This document shows, piece after piece, positions 50,187 through 59,602 of a stretch of DNA of 64,000 nucleotides. The notes beneath the pieces were generated by a model. That model was not told where the DNA came from. It searched no databases and saw only the letters and a program-made list of their open reading frames with translations. A program made the position numbers and the translations under genes. The DNA is from Lysobacter_K koreensis. Its GTDB lineage: Bacteria; Pseudomonadota; Gammaproteobacteria; Xanthomonadales; Xanthomonadaceae. Within the stretch, counting starts at the first letter, position 1. Every line of letters begins with the position of its first letter. Location of the stretch: the NCBI RefSeq assembly GCF_042677045.1, contig NZ_JBHTIH010000004.1:248001-312000 (forward strand). Direction: 5' to 3'.

Positions 50187-51520
50187 GGCGTCAGGGCGAT
50201 CAGTTCGAGCTTGAGGTCGCGCATGCCGCCGGGCACGTAGATCATCAGCGACTGCGACTTGAGCATGCGCTCGTACAGCGGGCCGCGCGGTTCGATCGCG
50301 AAGTAGTGGCTGCCCGGGCGCAGCGGGATCGCGGCCGGCACCTGCGCGGCATGGGTCAGCTTGACCCCGGGCAACGCCGACAGCACGCACTTGTCGACGT
50401 CGTCGGGCGCGCCGACCTTGAACCGCACCGGCACCGTCTGCACCAGTTCCGGGCCCGGGAGGTCGGCGGCGACGCTGAGGTAGAACGCCGACTGCAGGTC
50501 GATGCGCTGCGAGTCGAGGCGACCAAGATGAAACGACGGCTTGACCTCCGACAGCGCGATCGCGAAATAGCGCGCCGAGATCACCGTGTCGAGCAGCTCG
50601 CGGATGATCTCGAACAGCTGGTTGAGCCCGGCCTCGGGATTGCCGTGCTGGTAGATCGGCAGGTCGGCGAGGCTGTAGCTCTTGGAGAACGTCAGCAGGC
50701 CGCCGGCCAGCCGCAGCAGCTCCTGATGCAGGCGTTCGGGGTGCAGGCCCGGGTGCCGGAACAGGTGTGACAGCGCGGCGAACGCGGCGTTGGCGGTGTG
50801 CAGCAGCCAGAACGAGGCGATGTCGCCGGAGCGAAATTCGATCACCGACTGCGACGGCTCGCGATGCAGGCCGTACAGCGCGTCGGTCTTGGCCTGCAGG
50901 CTGTCGAGCAGGCGCCGCAGTTGCAGCAGCAGTTGCGGCGAGGCGGCGAGGGTCAGGCTCGGCGCGAGGAAGCTTTCATCGAGCTCGAAGCCACCCGTCG
51001 CGGTACGGCGCACGCGCGCCACCGGCAAGGTGACGTACGGATCACGTGGCTCGTCGTCGGTGAGCAGGCGCACGCTCTTGCGCAGGTACGACAGCTCGGC
51101 CTCGCCGGCATCGGTGTACAGGTCGGGGGTCGCGCGGTTGCTCTGGGTGTAGCGGGTGGCGACCGCGCCATCGGCCTGCGCCGCGCAGTTGCCGCCGTAC
51201 TCCTTCAGCAGCGGCAGCGCGAGGTGGATGGTGGTCGATTGCAGGCCGGCGGGCAGGTCGGCCAGCGACACTGCCTCGGGCAACTCGTCGTCGCCGGGCG
51301 CGGCATACACCTCGCCGTCGGGAAATACCGCCGACAGTTGCTGCGCGCGCAGCGTGCCGCTGGCCAGGCTCTGCAGATCGAAGCGCGCCTGGCGCACGCC
51401 CCAGGCATAGGGATGGAGCGCGGCGGCCAGATCCTGCAGGCGCGCCTCGTGGTACGCGTCTTGGCGCTGGAAATGTTGCGGGCGCAGGAACAGTCCCTCG
51501 CCCCAGAAAACCTTCGACAT
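50183..51520 (-). CDS. tssK: T6SS baseplate protein TssK
   Basis: This 445-residue protein begins MSKVFWGEGLFLRPQHFQRQ, the conserved TssK N-terminus, and carries RTATGGFELDESFLAPSL and PEAGLNQLFEIIRELLDTVI, both typical. TssK connects the baseplate (TssEFG) to the TssL/TssM membrane complex. ATG 51520 is the best start; GTG 51529 adds three residues. The gap to tssJ upstream is about 140 bases. Confidence 0.95.
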   Translation of the reverse strand: MSKVFWGEGLFLRPQHFQRQDAYHEARLQDLAAALHPYAWGVRQARFDLQSLASGTLRAQQLSAVFPDGEVYAAPGDDELPEAVSLADLPAGLQSTTIHLALPLLKEYGGNCAAQADGAVATRYTQSNRATPDLYTDAGEAELSYLRKSVRLLTDDEPRDPYVTLPVARVRRTATGGFELDESFLAPSLTLAASPQLLLQLRRLLDSLQAKTDALYGLHREPSQSVIEFRSGDIASFWLLHTANAAFAALSHLFRHPGLHPERLHQELLRLAGGLLTFSKSYSLADLPIYQHGNPEAGLNQLFEIIRELLDTVISARYFAIALSEVKPSFHLGRLDSQRIDLQSAFYLSVAADLPGPELVQTVPVRFKVGAPDDVDKCVLSALPGVKLTHAAQVPAAIPLRPGSHYFAIEPRGPLYERMLKSQSLMIYVPGGMRDLKLELIALTP

Positions 51521-51660
51521 CCTGGTCACTCGTGCCTCGCAATCCGTTGACGTACCGCGGTGGTGCTTTCCTTCGACCGTGCCCCACCTGATGGGCGGTG
51601 GCCGTGCCGGACGAGGGTACTACATGTGTTTGGTGTAGTGCCGCTCGCGTCCTGACCGAT

Positions 51661-52317
51661 TCAACGCTTGCCGGCGCAGTTGACCGCCGACAGGCTGTGC
51701 GGCGGGCTGGCCAGCGCGGTGATCAGCGCGGGGCTGGTGGTGGTCATCGCGCAGGCATGCAGCCCCAGGGTGATGCCGTCCTTGGCCGCCTTGCGCGCGT
51801 CGAACACGAAGCGCCAGCGGTTGGCCACCGGCGCGCGGAACAGCGCGACGGCGCCCAGGTGGCTGCCCTCGGCGGCGACCGTCTCGGCCAGTTCGTGGCG
51901 CTGTCCCGGCATCAACAGGATTTCGGTGGCCTTGATGAGGTCGTCGCCCAGAGCGGCCTTCTCGCTGGCCTCGTCGAGGAAGGCCTCGAACGGGGCCTGC
52001 TCGAAGCGTTGCGCGCCGCGCAGCTGGTAGACGCGCACCACCAGCGCGAGTCCGCGCTTGTCCTTGCCGGCGTTGAGGTTGTCGCCCGCGTACAGGCGCA
52101 GCGGCACCGCCTGCTCGCGCGGCGCCTGGCCCTTGAGGCCGACCGCTTCGAGGGTCTTGCCGACCATGCCGCCGACCCCGCCCTGGCTGGCGCAACCGCC
52201 GGCCATAAGCAGCACGCCGGCGAGCGCGACAGCATGGGCCGCGCGGGCCGCTGTCCGGCTTTCCGGCGAGGGCAACTCAAGGATGCGGCGAGCGCCGCCC
52301 GGTGCGGGACTGTCCAT
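51661..52317 (-). CDS. tssJ: T6SS outer-membrane lipoprotein TssJ
   Basis: This 218-residue protein has a lipobox (LLMAGGC) and the TssJ beta-sandwich pattern: VPLRLYAGDNLNAGKDKRG, LALVVRVYQLRGAQRFEQAPF and ATEILLMPGQRHELAETV, the last being diagnostic. It anchors the membrane complex in the outer membrane via TssM. ATG 52317 is preferred because GGAG lies 9 bases upstream; ATG 52332 is also possible. It diverges from the plus-strand T6SS operon across a 194-base region that holds the promoter of the other strand. Confidence 0.92.
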   Translation of the reverse strand: MDSPAPGGARRILELPSPESRTAARAAHAVALAGVLLMAGGCASQGGVGGMVGKTLEAVGLKGQAPREQAVPLRLYAGDNLNAGKDKRGLALVVRVYQLRGAQRFEQAPFEAFLDEASEKAALGDDLIKATEILLMPGQRHELAETVAAEGSHLGAVALFRAPVANRWRFVFDARKAAKDGITLGLHACAMTTTSPALITALASPPHSLSAVNCAGKR

Positions 52318-52394
52318 AGTGTGTTGCTCCATTGAGGGGACGTTTGGCAAGGCTGCGCAGCGGCGTATCACCAATCCTGCCGAGCACTGTCACC

Positions 52395-52423
52395 TTGACG
52401 GCAGGAAGAAAGGCTACTATATC
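52395..52423 (+). promoter_or_regulatory. Sigma-70-type promoter for the plus-strand T6SS operon
   Basis: TTGACG at 52395-52400 and TATATC at 52418-52423 are separated by 17 bases, close to the sigma-70 optimum, and lie 89 bases upstream of the first gene. Confidence 0.55.
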
Positions 52424-52511
52424 GGCTACTGGCGCCGACGGCGTCACGGTTTGTCACCCAAGGATTGGGATCGCGCGGGCAGTGCGCGGACCTTACAAGG
52501 AGAGTGCAGGG

Positions 52512-53174
52512 ATGCAGTCGTTGCCCCCCCCGTTTCGTTCCCGCCGCATGCTGGCTAGCGCCGCGCTGCTGGCGATCGCCCTGTGCCTGTGTGCCACCCC
52601 GGTACTGGCGAAGAAGCGCCCGAAGGATGTCGACAAGCTGCTCGTCGCCGCCGAAGCCGAGGTCGGGCGCGGGCGCATCGAGACGGCACTGGTCGCGTTC
52701 GACGCGGCCGCCCAGGCCGACCCGACCCGCAAGGAACCGTGGGTGCGCACCGCGCAGCTGCAGTTCGACGCCGGCAACTACGGCCGCGCGATCGTCGCCG
52801 CCGAGGAAGTCCTCAAGCGTGACCCCGGCGACCTGGTCGCCGACAGCGTGTTGACCGTTGGCGGCCTGCGCGTCGCCTCGCAGTCGCTGCAGCGCCTGCG
52901 CAAGAACGGCGTCCTGGAAACCTCCGATACCGCCCGCAAGGAAGCCGAACAGCTGGCCGCGACCATGCGTGCGACTCTGGGCGACGACATCCTGGTGTCC
53001 GACGAACAAAAGGCCGCGCGCGCCGCCGCCACGCGCCGCCGCGTCAGTACCCGCGGCGCCCCGCGGCGTTCGTCGAGCCAGGCCGCCGCGCCCGCTCCGC
53101 AGGCCCCGCCCGCCGTACCGGCCGCGCCGAAGCCGCGCGCCGGCAACCCGTTTGAAGTCCTCGGTGGCAACTAA
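52512..53174 (+). CDS. T6SS-associated periplasmic TPR-like protein
   Basis: This 220-residue protein has a signal peptide (ALLAIALCLCATPVLA) and two TPR-like helical pairs (VAAEAEVGRGRIETALVAFD, LQFDAGNYGRAIVAAEEVLK) followed by a low-complexity proline/alanine tail. It is the first gene of the plus-strand T6SS operon, 42 bases before tssB. Comparable small secreted TPR genes precede tssB in several xanthomonad-type T6SS clusters. Exact role unknown. Confidence 0.75.
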   Translation: MQSLPPPFRSRRMLASAALLAIALCLCATPVLAKKRPKDVDKLLVAAEAEVGRGRIETALVAFDAAAQADPTRKEPWVRTAQLQFDAGNYGRAIVAAEEVLKRDPGDLVADSVLTVGGLRVASQSLQRLRKNGVLETSDTARKEAEQLAATMRATLGDDILVSDEQKAARAAATRRRVSTRGAPRRSSSQAAAPAPQAPPAVPAAPKPRAGNPFEVLGGN

Positions 53175-53216
53175 GCCGTTGCCACCGGTCCGTACTGTCG
53201 TCAGGGAGACGATGTG

Positions 53217-53717
53217 ATGTCGAAGAAGGAAAGCATCCAGAAGCGCCTGCAGAAGGTGCGTCCGCCGCGCGTGCAGCTCACCTACGACGTCGAGAAGGGC
53301 GACGCGATCGAGCAGAAGGAGATCCCGTTCGTGGTCGGCGTGCTCGGCGACTTCAGCGGCAAGCCCGAACAGGCGTTGCCGAAGATCAAGGACCGCAAGT
53401 TCGTCAACGTCGACCTCGACAACTTCGACGAGGTCATGGAAGGCATGGCGCCGCGCGCGGTCTACCGCGTGCCGAACAAGCTCAGCGACGAGGGCGGCGA
53501 GTTCGCGGTCGAACTGAAGTTCAACTCGATCGACGACTTCCGCCCCGAGGCGGTGGTGCAGCAGGTCGAACCGCTGCGAAAGCTGCTCGAGGCGCGTTCC
53601 AAGCTGGCCGACCTGCGCAACAAGCTGGCCGGCAACGAGAAGCTCGAGGACCTGCTCAGCGACGTGTTGGGCAATACCGAGCAGCTGAAGAAACTCGGCC
53701 AGGCTGGCCAGGAGTAA
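53217..53717 (+). CDS. tssB: T6SS sheath small subunit TssB
   Basis: This 166-residue protein begins SKKESIQKRLQKVRPPRVQL and contains IPFVVGVLGDFSGKP and KFVNVDLDNFDEVM, classic TssB motifs. Together with TssC it builds the contractile sheath recycled by ClpV. CAGGGAGACG precedes the start. It lies 3 bases from tssC. Confidence 0.97.
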   Translation: MSKKESIQKRLQKVRPPRVQLTYDVEKGDAIEQKEIPFVVGVLGDFSGKPEQALPKIKDRKFVNVDLDNFDEVMEGMAPRAVYRVPNKLSDEGGEFAVELKFNSIDDFRPEAVVQQVEPLRKLLEARSKLADLRNKLAGNEKLEDLLSDVLGNTEQLKKLGQAGQE

Positions 53718-53720
53718 GTG

Positions 53721-55226
53721 ATGAACGGACACGCGGTTACTGCAGCGCAGGCCAGCACCGGCCTGACCGAAGCGGGCTTGGACACCACCGGCCTGCTTGA
53801 CCAGATCATCGAGCAGAGCAAGGTCGCCAAGTCCGAGACCGAGCACCAGCGGGCCAAGGACATCATCTCCGAGCTCGCCCGCGAGGTGCTTGAAGGCACG
53901 ATGGTGGTCTCCGACAACCTCAACCTGACCCTCGACGTGCGCGTCGCCGAGCTCGACCGGATGATCTCCGAGCAGCTCACCGCGGTGATGCACGCGGCCG
54001 AGTTCCAGCAGCTCGAGAGCACCTGGCGTGGGCTGCATTACCTGTGCGAGCAGACCTCGACCGGTGCGCAGCTGAAGATCAAGGTGCTCAACGCGCCGAA
54101 GAAGGACCTGGTGCGCGACTTCAAGTCGGCGATCGACTTCGACCAGAGCGCGCTGTTCAAGAAGGTCTACGAGGAGGAGTTCGGCACCTTCGGCGGCTCG
54201 CCGTTCGGTGCCCTGCTGGGCGACTACAACATCGGCCGCCAGCCCGAGGACATGTACTTCATCGAGCAGATGTCGCACGTGGCCGCGGCCTCGCACGCGC
54301 CGTTCATCTCGGCCGCGTCCGAGGACATGTTCGGCCTGGAGAGCTTCACCGAGCTGGGCAAGCCGCGCGACATGGCCAAGGTTTTCGACACCGTCGAGTA
54401 CGCCAAGTGGAAGTCGTTCCGCGACTCCGAGGACGCCCGTTACGTCGGCCTGACCCTGCCGCGGTTCCTCGGCCGCTTGCCGTACAACCCCAAGGACGGC
54501 ACCACGGTCGAGGGCTTCAACTACGTCGAGGACGTCGACGGCGCCGACCACGGCAAGTACCTGTGGTGCAACACCGCGTATGCGTTCGGCGCGCGCCTGA
54601 CCCGCGCGTTCGAGGATTTCGGTTGGTGCGCGGCGATCCGCGGCGTCGAGGGTGGCGGCCTGGTCGAGGACCTGCCCACGCACACGTTCCGCACCGACGA
54701 CGGCGAGGTCGCACTCAAGTGCCCGACCGAGGTCGCGATCACCGACCGCCGCGAGAAGGAACTCAGCGACTTGGGCTTCATCCCGCTGGTGCACTGCAAG
54801 AACACCGACTACGCCGCGTTCTTCGGCGCGCAGTCGATCCAGAAGGCCAAGAAGTACAACACCGACGCGGCCAACGCCAACGCGGTGCTGTCTTCGCAGC
54901 TGCAGTACATTTTTGCCGTGTCGCGCGTCGCCCATTACCTCAAGGCGATGATGCGGGAGAAGATCGGCAGTTTTGCCTCGGCAGGGAACGTCGAGGATTT
55001 CCTCAACCGGTGGATCGCCCAGTACGTCTTGTTGGATGACAACGCGACGCAGGAAGCGAAAGCGCAATACCCGCTGCGAGAGGCGTCGGTGCAGGTGTCG
55101 GAAGTGCCAGGCAAACCCGGTGTGTACCGGGCGGTGGCCTTCCTGCGCCCGCATTTCCAGCTCGATGAGCTGTCCGTTTCGTTGCGACTGGTGGCCGAGC
55201 TCCCGGCCGGTGCCAGGAAGTCGTAA
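53721..55226 (+). CDS. tssC: T6SS sheath large subunit TssC
   Basis: This 501-residue protein has the TssC signatures LESTWRGLHYLCEQT, AVLSSQLQYIFAVSRVAHYL and the central QPEDMYFIEQMSHVAAASHA segment. It pairs with TssB into the sheath. ATG 53721 (MNGHAV) is the natural start; GTG 53718 adds one residue. A 148-base gap follows before hcp, allowing a separate hcp promoter or processing site. Confidence 0.97.
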   Translation: MNGHAVTAAQASTGLTEAGLDTTGLLDQIIEQSKVAKSETEHQRAKDIISELAREVLEGTMVVSDNLNLTLDVRVAELDRMISEQLTAVMHAAEFQQLESTWRGLHYLCEQTSTGAQLKIKVLNAPKKDLVRDFKSAIDFDQSALFKKVYEEEFGTFGGSPFGALLGDYNIGRQPEDMYFIEQMSHVAAASHAPFISAASEDMFGLESFTELGKPRDMAKVFDTVEYAKWKSFRDSEDARYVGLTLPRFLGRLPYNPKDGTTVEGFNYVEDVDGADHGKYLWCNTAYAFGARLTRAFEDFGWCAAIRGVEGGGLVEDLPTHTFRTDDGEVALKCPTEVAITDRREKELSDLGFIPLVHCKNTDYAAFFGAQSIQKAKKYNTDAANANAVLSSQLQYIFAVSRVAHYLKAMMREKIGSFASAGNVEDFLNRWIAQYVLLDDNATQEAKAQYPLREASVQVSEVPGKPGVYRAVAFLRPHFQLDELSVSLRLVAELPAGARKS

Positions 55227-55374
55227 CGCGCAAGCGCTGCACCAAGGGGCGCAGATCCTGACTTCGTTGTGAGCGGTAACGCATCGGGTCGTCTGTAAAC
55301 CACCGTCGGGCCGCCGCATGACGCATCGGCCCGGCACCCAATCTCACGGAAGAACGGAACAAAGGAACCAGACC

Positions 55375-55872
55375 ATGCAACACGCATTTCTGAGCATCGA
55401 CAGCATCAAGGGCGAATCGCGCGACAGCCTGCACAAGGACTGGATCGAGATCGAGTCGTTCAACCACGACATCCTGCAGCCTCGTTCGGCGACGGCATCG
55501 ACCAGCGGTGGCTCCAGCTCCGCGCGCGTCGAGATGCAGCCGATCGAGATCCTCAAGCAGATCGACCTGGCCTCGACCGCCCTGCACCAGGCCTGTGCCA
55601 ACGGCACCACCTACCCGAAGGCGCAGATCAAGTTCATGCGCGCGGACAAGGACGGCAACGCGATCAACTACTACCAGATCGAGTTGATCAACGTGCTGGT
55701 ACACCGCGTCGCCACCACCATCGGCGCCAATGGCATGCCGCAGGAAGTGGTCCAGCTGAGCTTCGGCTCGATCAAGTGGACCTACAACCAGCAGAAGCCG
55801 GAAGGCGGCATGGGCGGCAAGGCCGTCGCCCAGTGGAGCAACACGCTCAACAAGCCGACCCACGGCGTCTGA
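55375..55872 (+). CDS. hcp: T6SS tube protein Hcp (TssD)
   Basis: This 165-residue protein begins MQHAFLSIDSIKGESRD and contains WIEIESFNHDILQPRS, MQPIEILKQIDLASTALHQA and SFGSIKWTYNQQK, as in Hcp1-type tube subunits. It forms hexameric rings inside the sheath. AAAGGAACC lies 8 bases upstream of the ATG. A hairpin right after the stop may limit transcription into tssE and keep hcp abundant. Confidence 0.97.
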   Translation: MQHAFLSIDSIKGESRDSLHKDWIEIESFNHDILQPRSATASTSGGSSSARVEMQPIEILKQIDLASTALHQACANGTTYPKAQIKFMRADKDGNAINYYQIELINVLVHRVATTIGANGMPQEVVQLSFGSIKWTYNQQKPEGGMGGKAVAQWSNTLNKPTHGV

Positions 55873-55880
55873 TGTGAACT

Positions 55881-55908
55881 TGCGGTGGCGGCCCTGGCTG
55901 CCACCGCA
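55881..55908 (+). terminator. Attenuator-like hairpin between hcp and tssE
   Basis: TGCGGTGGC and GCCACCGCA form a 9-bp stem around a 10-base loop, 9 bases after the hcp stop, followed by TTT. No long T-run, so partial termination or mRNA stabilisation is more likely than full stop. Confidence 0.5.
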
Positions 55909-56115
55909 TTTGCCGGGTGCACGCCGCCTTACGCGCGCAGTGGCACCGCAACCAAGTTTCAACCGTGTTTCGCCAGCAACGCCGGCCTGTCCTGGTCGTC
56001 TCGCAACCGCTTCAGCGCTGCCTGCCGCGCGCCGAGTCGAACGCGACGCCAGCGCGGCAGATGCCCGGCCTGCGGGAAGCGGTATGCCGACGAGCTGTTC
56101 GGCCGAAGGAATGCC

Positions 56116-56604
56116 ATGAAAGGATTCGAACCCAGCCTGCTGGAAAAGCTCTTCGACAATGACTCGCGCTCCAGCGCGGCCAGCGGCATCTTCAAGTCGA
56201 TCTCCCTGGAGCAGTACAAGGAATCGGTCGCGCGCGACCTGGAAGGGCTGCTCAACAGCCGCGCCGCGTTCACCGAGGACGCGCTCAAGGCCTACCCGAA
56301 CTGCCAGAAGTCGATGATGACCTACGGCCTGCGCGACTTCTCGACGATGAGCCTGGCCAACGCCCACGACCGCGCCTCGATCTGCCGCTCGCTGGAGCAG
56401 TCGATCGCCCGCCACGAGTCGCGCCTGCACAACGTGCGCGTAACCCTGGAAGGCAACTCGCGCAGCGTCGGTGGCCTGCATTTCTCGATCCACGCGCTGC
56501 TCGACCTGCAGCCGGCACGCGAGCCGATCAGCTTCGACGCGATGCTCCAGCCCAGCACCCTGCAGTACTCGGTCAGCCGCCTGCGGCGCGCAGCGGCGGC
56601 GTGA
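56116..56604 (+). CDS. tssE: T6SS baseplate protein TssE (gp25-like)
   Basis: This 162-residue protein has the gp25-like pattern VARDLEGLLNSRAAFTEDAL, MMTYGLRDFSTMSLANAHD and ARHESRLHNVRVTLEGN. It forms the wedge of the baseplate with TssF and TssG. CGAAGGAATGCC precedes ATG 56116. In-frame sequence upstream to 55885 is not TssE-like and is treated as non-coding. Confidence 0.93.
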   Translation: MKGFEPSLLEKLFDNDSRSSAASGIFKSISLEQYKESVARDLEGLLNSRAAFTEDALKAYPNCQKSMMTYGLRDFSTMSLANAHDRASICRSLEQSIARHESRLHNVRVTLEGNSRSVGGLHFSIHALLDLQPAREPISFDAMLQPSTLQYSVSRLRRAAAA

Positions 56605-56635
56605 GATGACCACCGGCCACGGGGGGCACTGAGCG

Positions 56636-58471
56636 ATGGAAGACCTGCTGCCCTATTACGAGCGCGAGCTCGCGTTCCTGCGCCGTTCCGGGCGCGAGTT
56701 TTCCGAGAAGTACCCGAAAATCGCCGGCCGCCTGCTGCTGTCGGGCGACACCAGCCAGGACCCGCATGTCGAGCGTCTGATCGAGTCGTTCGCGCTGCTC
56801 AGCGCGCGCGTGTCGAAGAAGATCGAGGACGACTACCCCGAGTTCACCGAAGCGTTGCTCGAGGTGCTGTACCCGCACTACCTGCGCCCGTTCCCGTCGT
56901 GCTCGATCGCGCGTTTCGAGATGGGCCCGGCGTTGGCCAAGCTCAGCGCGCCGGTGACGATCCCGCACGGCACGCTGCTGCACTCGCGCAGCGTGCGCGG
57001 TGTCAGTTGCAAGTTCCGCAGCAGCTACGACGTCACCCTGGCGCCGATCCAGCTGAGTGATGCGAAGTTCCGCGCGGTCGCCGAGGCGCCGATGGCGGTC
57101 AGCCTGCCGCCAGGCTCGGGCGGGCAGGTGTCGCTGGCGTTCGAGCTGCTCGGCGAGCAACCGTCGCTGGCGGGGCTGGGACTCGACCGCCTGCGCCTGT
57201 TCGTCGACGGCGAGCCCTCGTTCTGCGCGGCGTTGCGCGATGCGCTGTCGCTGCGGGTGCGCGCGGCCTACCTCGAACCGGCCGGCAGCGGCCGCTGGCT
57301 GGCCTTGCCGAAGGTGCCGCTGGCACAGGTCGGGTTCGGCGAGGACGAGGCGCTGATCGACTTCCCCGAGCGCTCGCACCCGGCCTACCGGCTGCTGACC
57401 GAGCTGTTCGTGTTCCCGGAGAAGTTCGGCTTCTTCGACCTCGACCTGACAGCGTTGCGCGGCAGTGCCGGCAACGCGTTCACCCTGCACCTGGTGCTCG
57501 GCGCGACCCCTCCCGAGGCGCCGGCCACGCGCGTGCTCGAAGGCCTGAACCGCGAGCACGTGCAGCTGGGCTGCACGCCGGTGGTCAACCTGTTCGCGCA
57601 GCACGGCGAGCCGATCCGCGTCACCCACCGCGCCGCGAGCTACCCGGTGGTCGCCGATGCGCGGCGCGCGTTCGCTTACGAGGTGCATTCGATCGATTCG
57701 GTCAAGCGCGTGCGGCAGACCCCGCAAGGCGAGAAGGTGACCGAGTTCCGGCCGTTCTACTCGCTGCACCACGGCGAGACCCCCGACAACACCGGCCACT
57801 ACTGGCTCGCGCACCGCGACGAGCAGGTCGCGCGGCAGAGCCCCGGCTTCGAGACCGAGCTGTCGTTCGTCGACCTCGACTTCAACCCGGTGCTGCCGCA
57901 GACCGACGTGGTCAGCCTGGAGCTGACCTGCACCAACCGCGACCTGCCCAGCCACCTGGCGTACGGCGTGCAAGGCGGCGACCTGACGATGGAAGGCGGC
58001 GGCGTGGCGCGCAGCATCGCGCTGCTGCGCAAGCCGACCCGGCCGATGCAGTTCGACCGCGGTCGCGGCGCGCAGTGGCGGCTGGTCTCGCACTTGGCGC
58101 TCAACCACCTGTCGCTGACCCAGAGCGGGCTGCCCGCGCTCAAGGAAATGCTGCGCCTTTACGACCTCGCGCGCACCGCGGTATCGGGCCGGCAGATCGA
58201 GGGCATCGTCGCGCTCGAGCACGTGGCGACCACCGCCTGGCTGCCGGGCAAGCACTTCGCCAGCGTGGTGCGCGGGATCGAGATCCGCCTGACGATCGAC
58301 GAGGCCCACTTCGTCGGCACCGGCATCGCCGCATTCGCGCGCGTGCTTGAGCACTTCTTCGGGCTGTACGTGCACGCCAACAGCTTCACCCAACTCACGT
58401 TGCTGTCCGCCCATGGCGGCGAGGTCCTGGTCCAATGCGCACCGCGAAGCGGCGAATCGATCCTGGTGTAG
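56636..58471 (+). CDS. tssF: T6SS baseplate protein TssF
   Basis: This 611-residue protein begins MEDLLPYYERELAFLRRSGR and shows the family segments GDTSQDPHVERLIESFALLS, FTEALLEVLYPHYLRPFPS and RSSYDVTLAPIQLSD. It partners TssG in the wedge complex. Its 3' end overlaps tssG by 37 bases, suggesting coupled translation. Confidence 0.96.
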   Translation: MEDLLPYYERELAFLRRSGREFSEKYPKIAGRLLLSGDTSQDPHVERLIESFALLSARVSKKIEDDYPEFTEALLEVLYPHYLRPFPSCSIARFEMGPALAKLSAPVTIPHGTLLHSRSVRGVSCKFRSSYDVTLAPIQLSDAKFRAVAEAPMAVSLPPGSGGQVSLAFELLGEQPSLAGLGLDRLRLFVDGEPSFCAALRDALSLRVRAAYLEPAGSGRWLALPKVPLAQVGFGEDEALIDFPERSHPAYRLLTELFVFPEKFGFFDLDLTALRGSAGNAFTLHLVLGATPPEAPATRVLEGLNREHVQLGCTPVVNLFAQHGEPIRVTHRAASYPVVADARRAFAYEVHSIDSVKRVRQTPQGEKVTEFRPFYSLHHGETPDNTGHYWLAHRDEQVARQSPGFETELSFVDLDFNPVLPQTDVVSLELTCTNRDLPSHLAYGVQGGDLTMEGGGVARSIALLRKPTRPMQFDRGRGAQWRLVSHLALNHLSLTQSGLPALKEMLRLYDLARTAVSGRQIEGIVALEHVATTAWLPGKHFASVVRGIEIRLTIDEAHFVGTGIAAFARVLEHFFGLYVHANSFTQLTLLSAHGGEVLVQCAPRSGESILV

Positions 58472-59535
58472 CGCAGCAGCTGCTCGCGCAACCGCATCGC
58501 TTCGAGTTCTTCCAGGCGTTGCGGGTGCTCGAACGGCTGTTCACGCGGCAGGGCGTCGCACCCGAGGAGGTGCTGCCGCGCAAGCTGCGCTTCCGCAACT
58601 CGATGTCGCTCGGGTTCCCGCCCAGCGAGATCGAGTCGGTGCAGGCCTACTCCAACGACGGCCTGGCGCTGGAGCGCGAGGCCGCGGTCGCGCACGCGGT
58701 GACGATGGAGGACGTCGGCCAGGTGCACCTGACACCGGCATTCATGGGCCTGCTCGGCGCCGGCGGCGCGTTGCCGCTGCACTACACCGAGCTGCTCGGC
58801 GAGCGCGAGACCTACCAGCGCGACCGCGCCGCGCGCGCGTTCCTGGACGTGTTCACCAACCGCGCGGTCGCGCTGCACTACGGCGCGTGGAAGAAGTACC
58901 GGCTGGCGCTGCAGTACGAACTCGACCGCAAGGAACGCTTCCTGCCCTTGGTATTGTCGCTGGCCGGTGTCGGCCAGCAGGCGCTGCGCGGGCGCATGGC
59001 TGACGGCGCCGGTGACGTGTTCGACCAGGCGATCGCGCACTACGCCGGCGGCATCGGCCAGCACCCGGTGTCGGCGACGCTGCTGCAGCGGGTGCTGTCG
59101 GACTACTTTCGCGTGCCGATCCGGATCGAGCAGTTCGTCGGCGCGTGGTACCCGGTGCCCGTCGCGCAGCGCACCCGGCTGGGTGTCGGCAACGCGGCGC
59201 TGGGCTCGACCGCGCTGGCTGGCGAACGGGTCTGGCAACGCGACTTGCGCATGCGGGTGTGGATCGGACCGCTCGATCGCGACGACTTCGACACCTTCCT
59301 GCCCGGCGGCAGCGCCGCGCTGGCGCTGGCCAAGTGGCTGACGCTGCTGACCGGCGCCTGCCTGGAGTACGAGATCCGGCTGACCCTCAAGGCCGAGCAC
59401 GTGCAGGGGATCACCCTCGGCGCGGGCCTAAACAAGGACGGCGGCGCGCGCCTGGGCTGGGACAGCTACGTCTGTTCGCGCCCGGCCGTCGCGCCGCGGT
59501 GGGACACCGGCTATGGGATCCATACCTTGCAGTAG
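58435..59535 (+). CDS. tssG: T6SS baseplate protein TssG
   Basis: This 366-residue protein carries PHRFEFFQALRVLERLF, KLRFRNSMSLGFPPSEIES and HLTPAFMGLLGAGGALPLHY, as in TssG proteins. It forms the wedge with TssF and TssE. Length is normal. tssH follows after 67 bases. Confidence 0.95.
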   Translation: MRTAKRRIDPGVAQQLLAQPHRFEFFQALRVLERLFTRQGVAPEEVLPRKLRFRNSMSLGFPPSEIESVQAYSNDGLALEREAAVAHAVTMEDVGQVHLTPAFMGLLGAGGALPLHYTELLGERETYQRDRAARAFLDVFTNRAVALHYGAWKKYRLALQYELDRKERFLPLVLSLAGVGQQALRGRMADGAGDVFDQAIAHYAGGIGQHPVSATLLQRVLSDYFRVPIRIEQFVGAWYPVPVAQRTRLGVGNAALGSTALAGERVWQRDLRMRVWIGPLDRDDFDTFLPGGSAALALAKWLTLLTGACLEYEIRLTLKAEHVQGITLGAGLNKDGGARLGWDSYVCSRPAVAPRWDTGYGIHTLQ

Positions 59536-59602
59536 ACCGCCCTGCGCAACCGCCGCTGGCCACATTCAACAAACCGCCCCGCACCCGCATGGAACGCATC
59601 GC

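Noticed and set aside
55885..56115. N-terminal extension of TssE with several Cys residues
   Set aside because: Not TssE-like and preceded by the hcp hairpin; ATG 56116 has a good ribosome binding site and starts the known domain.
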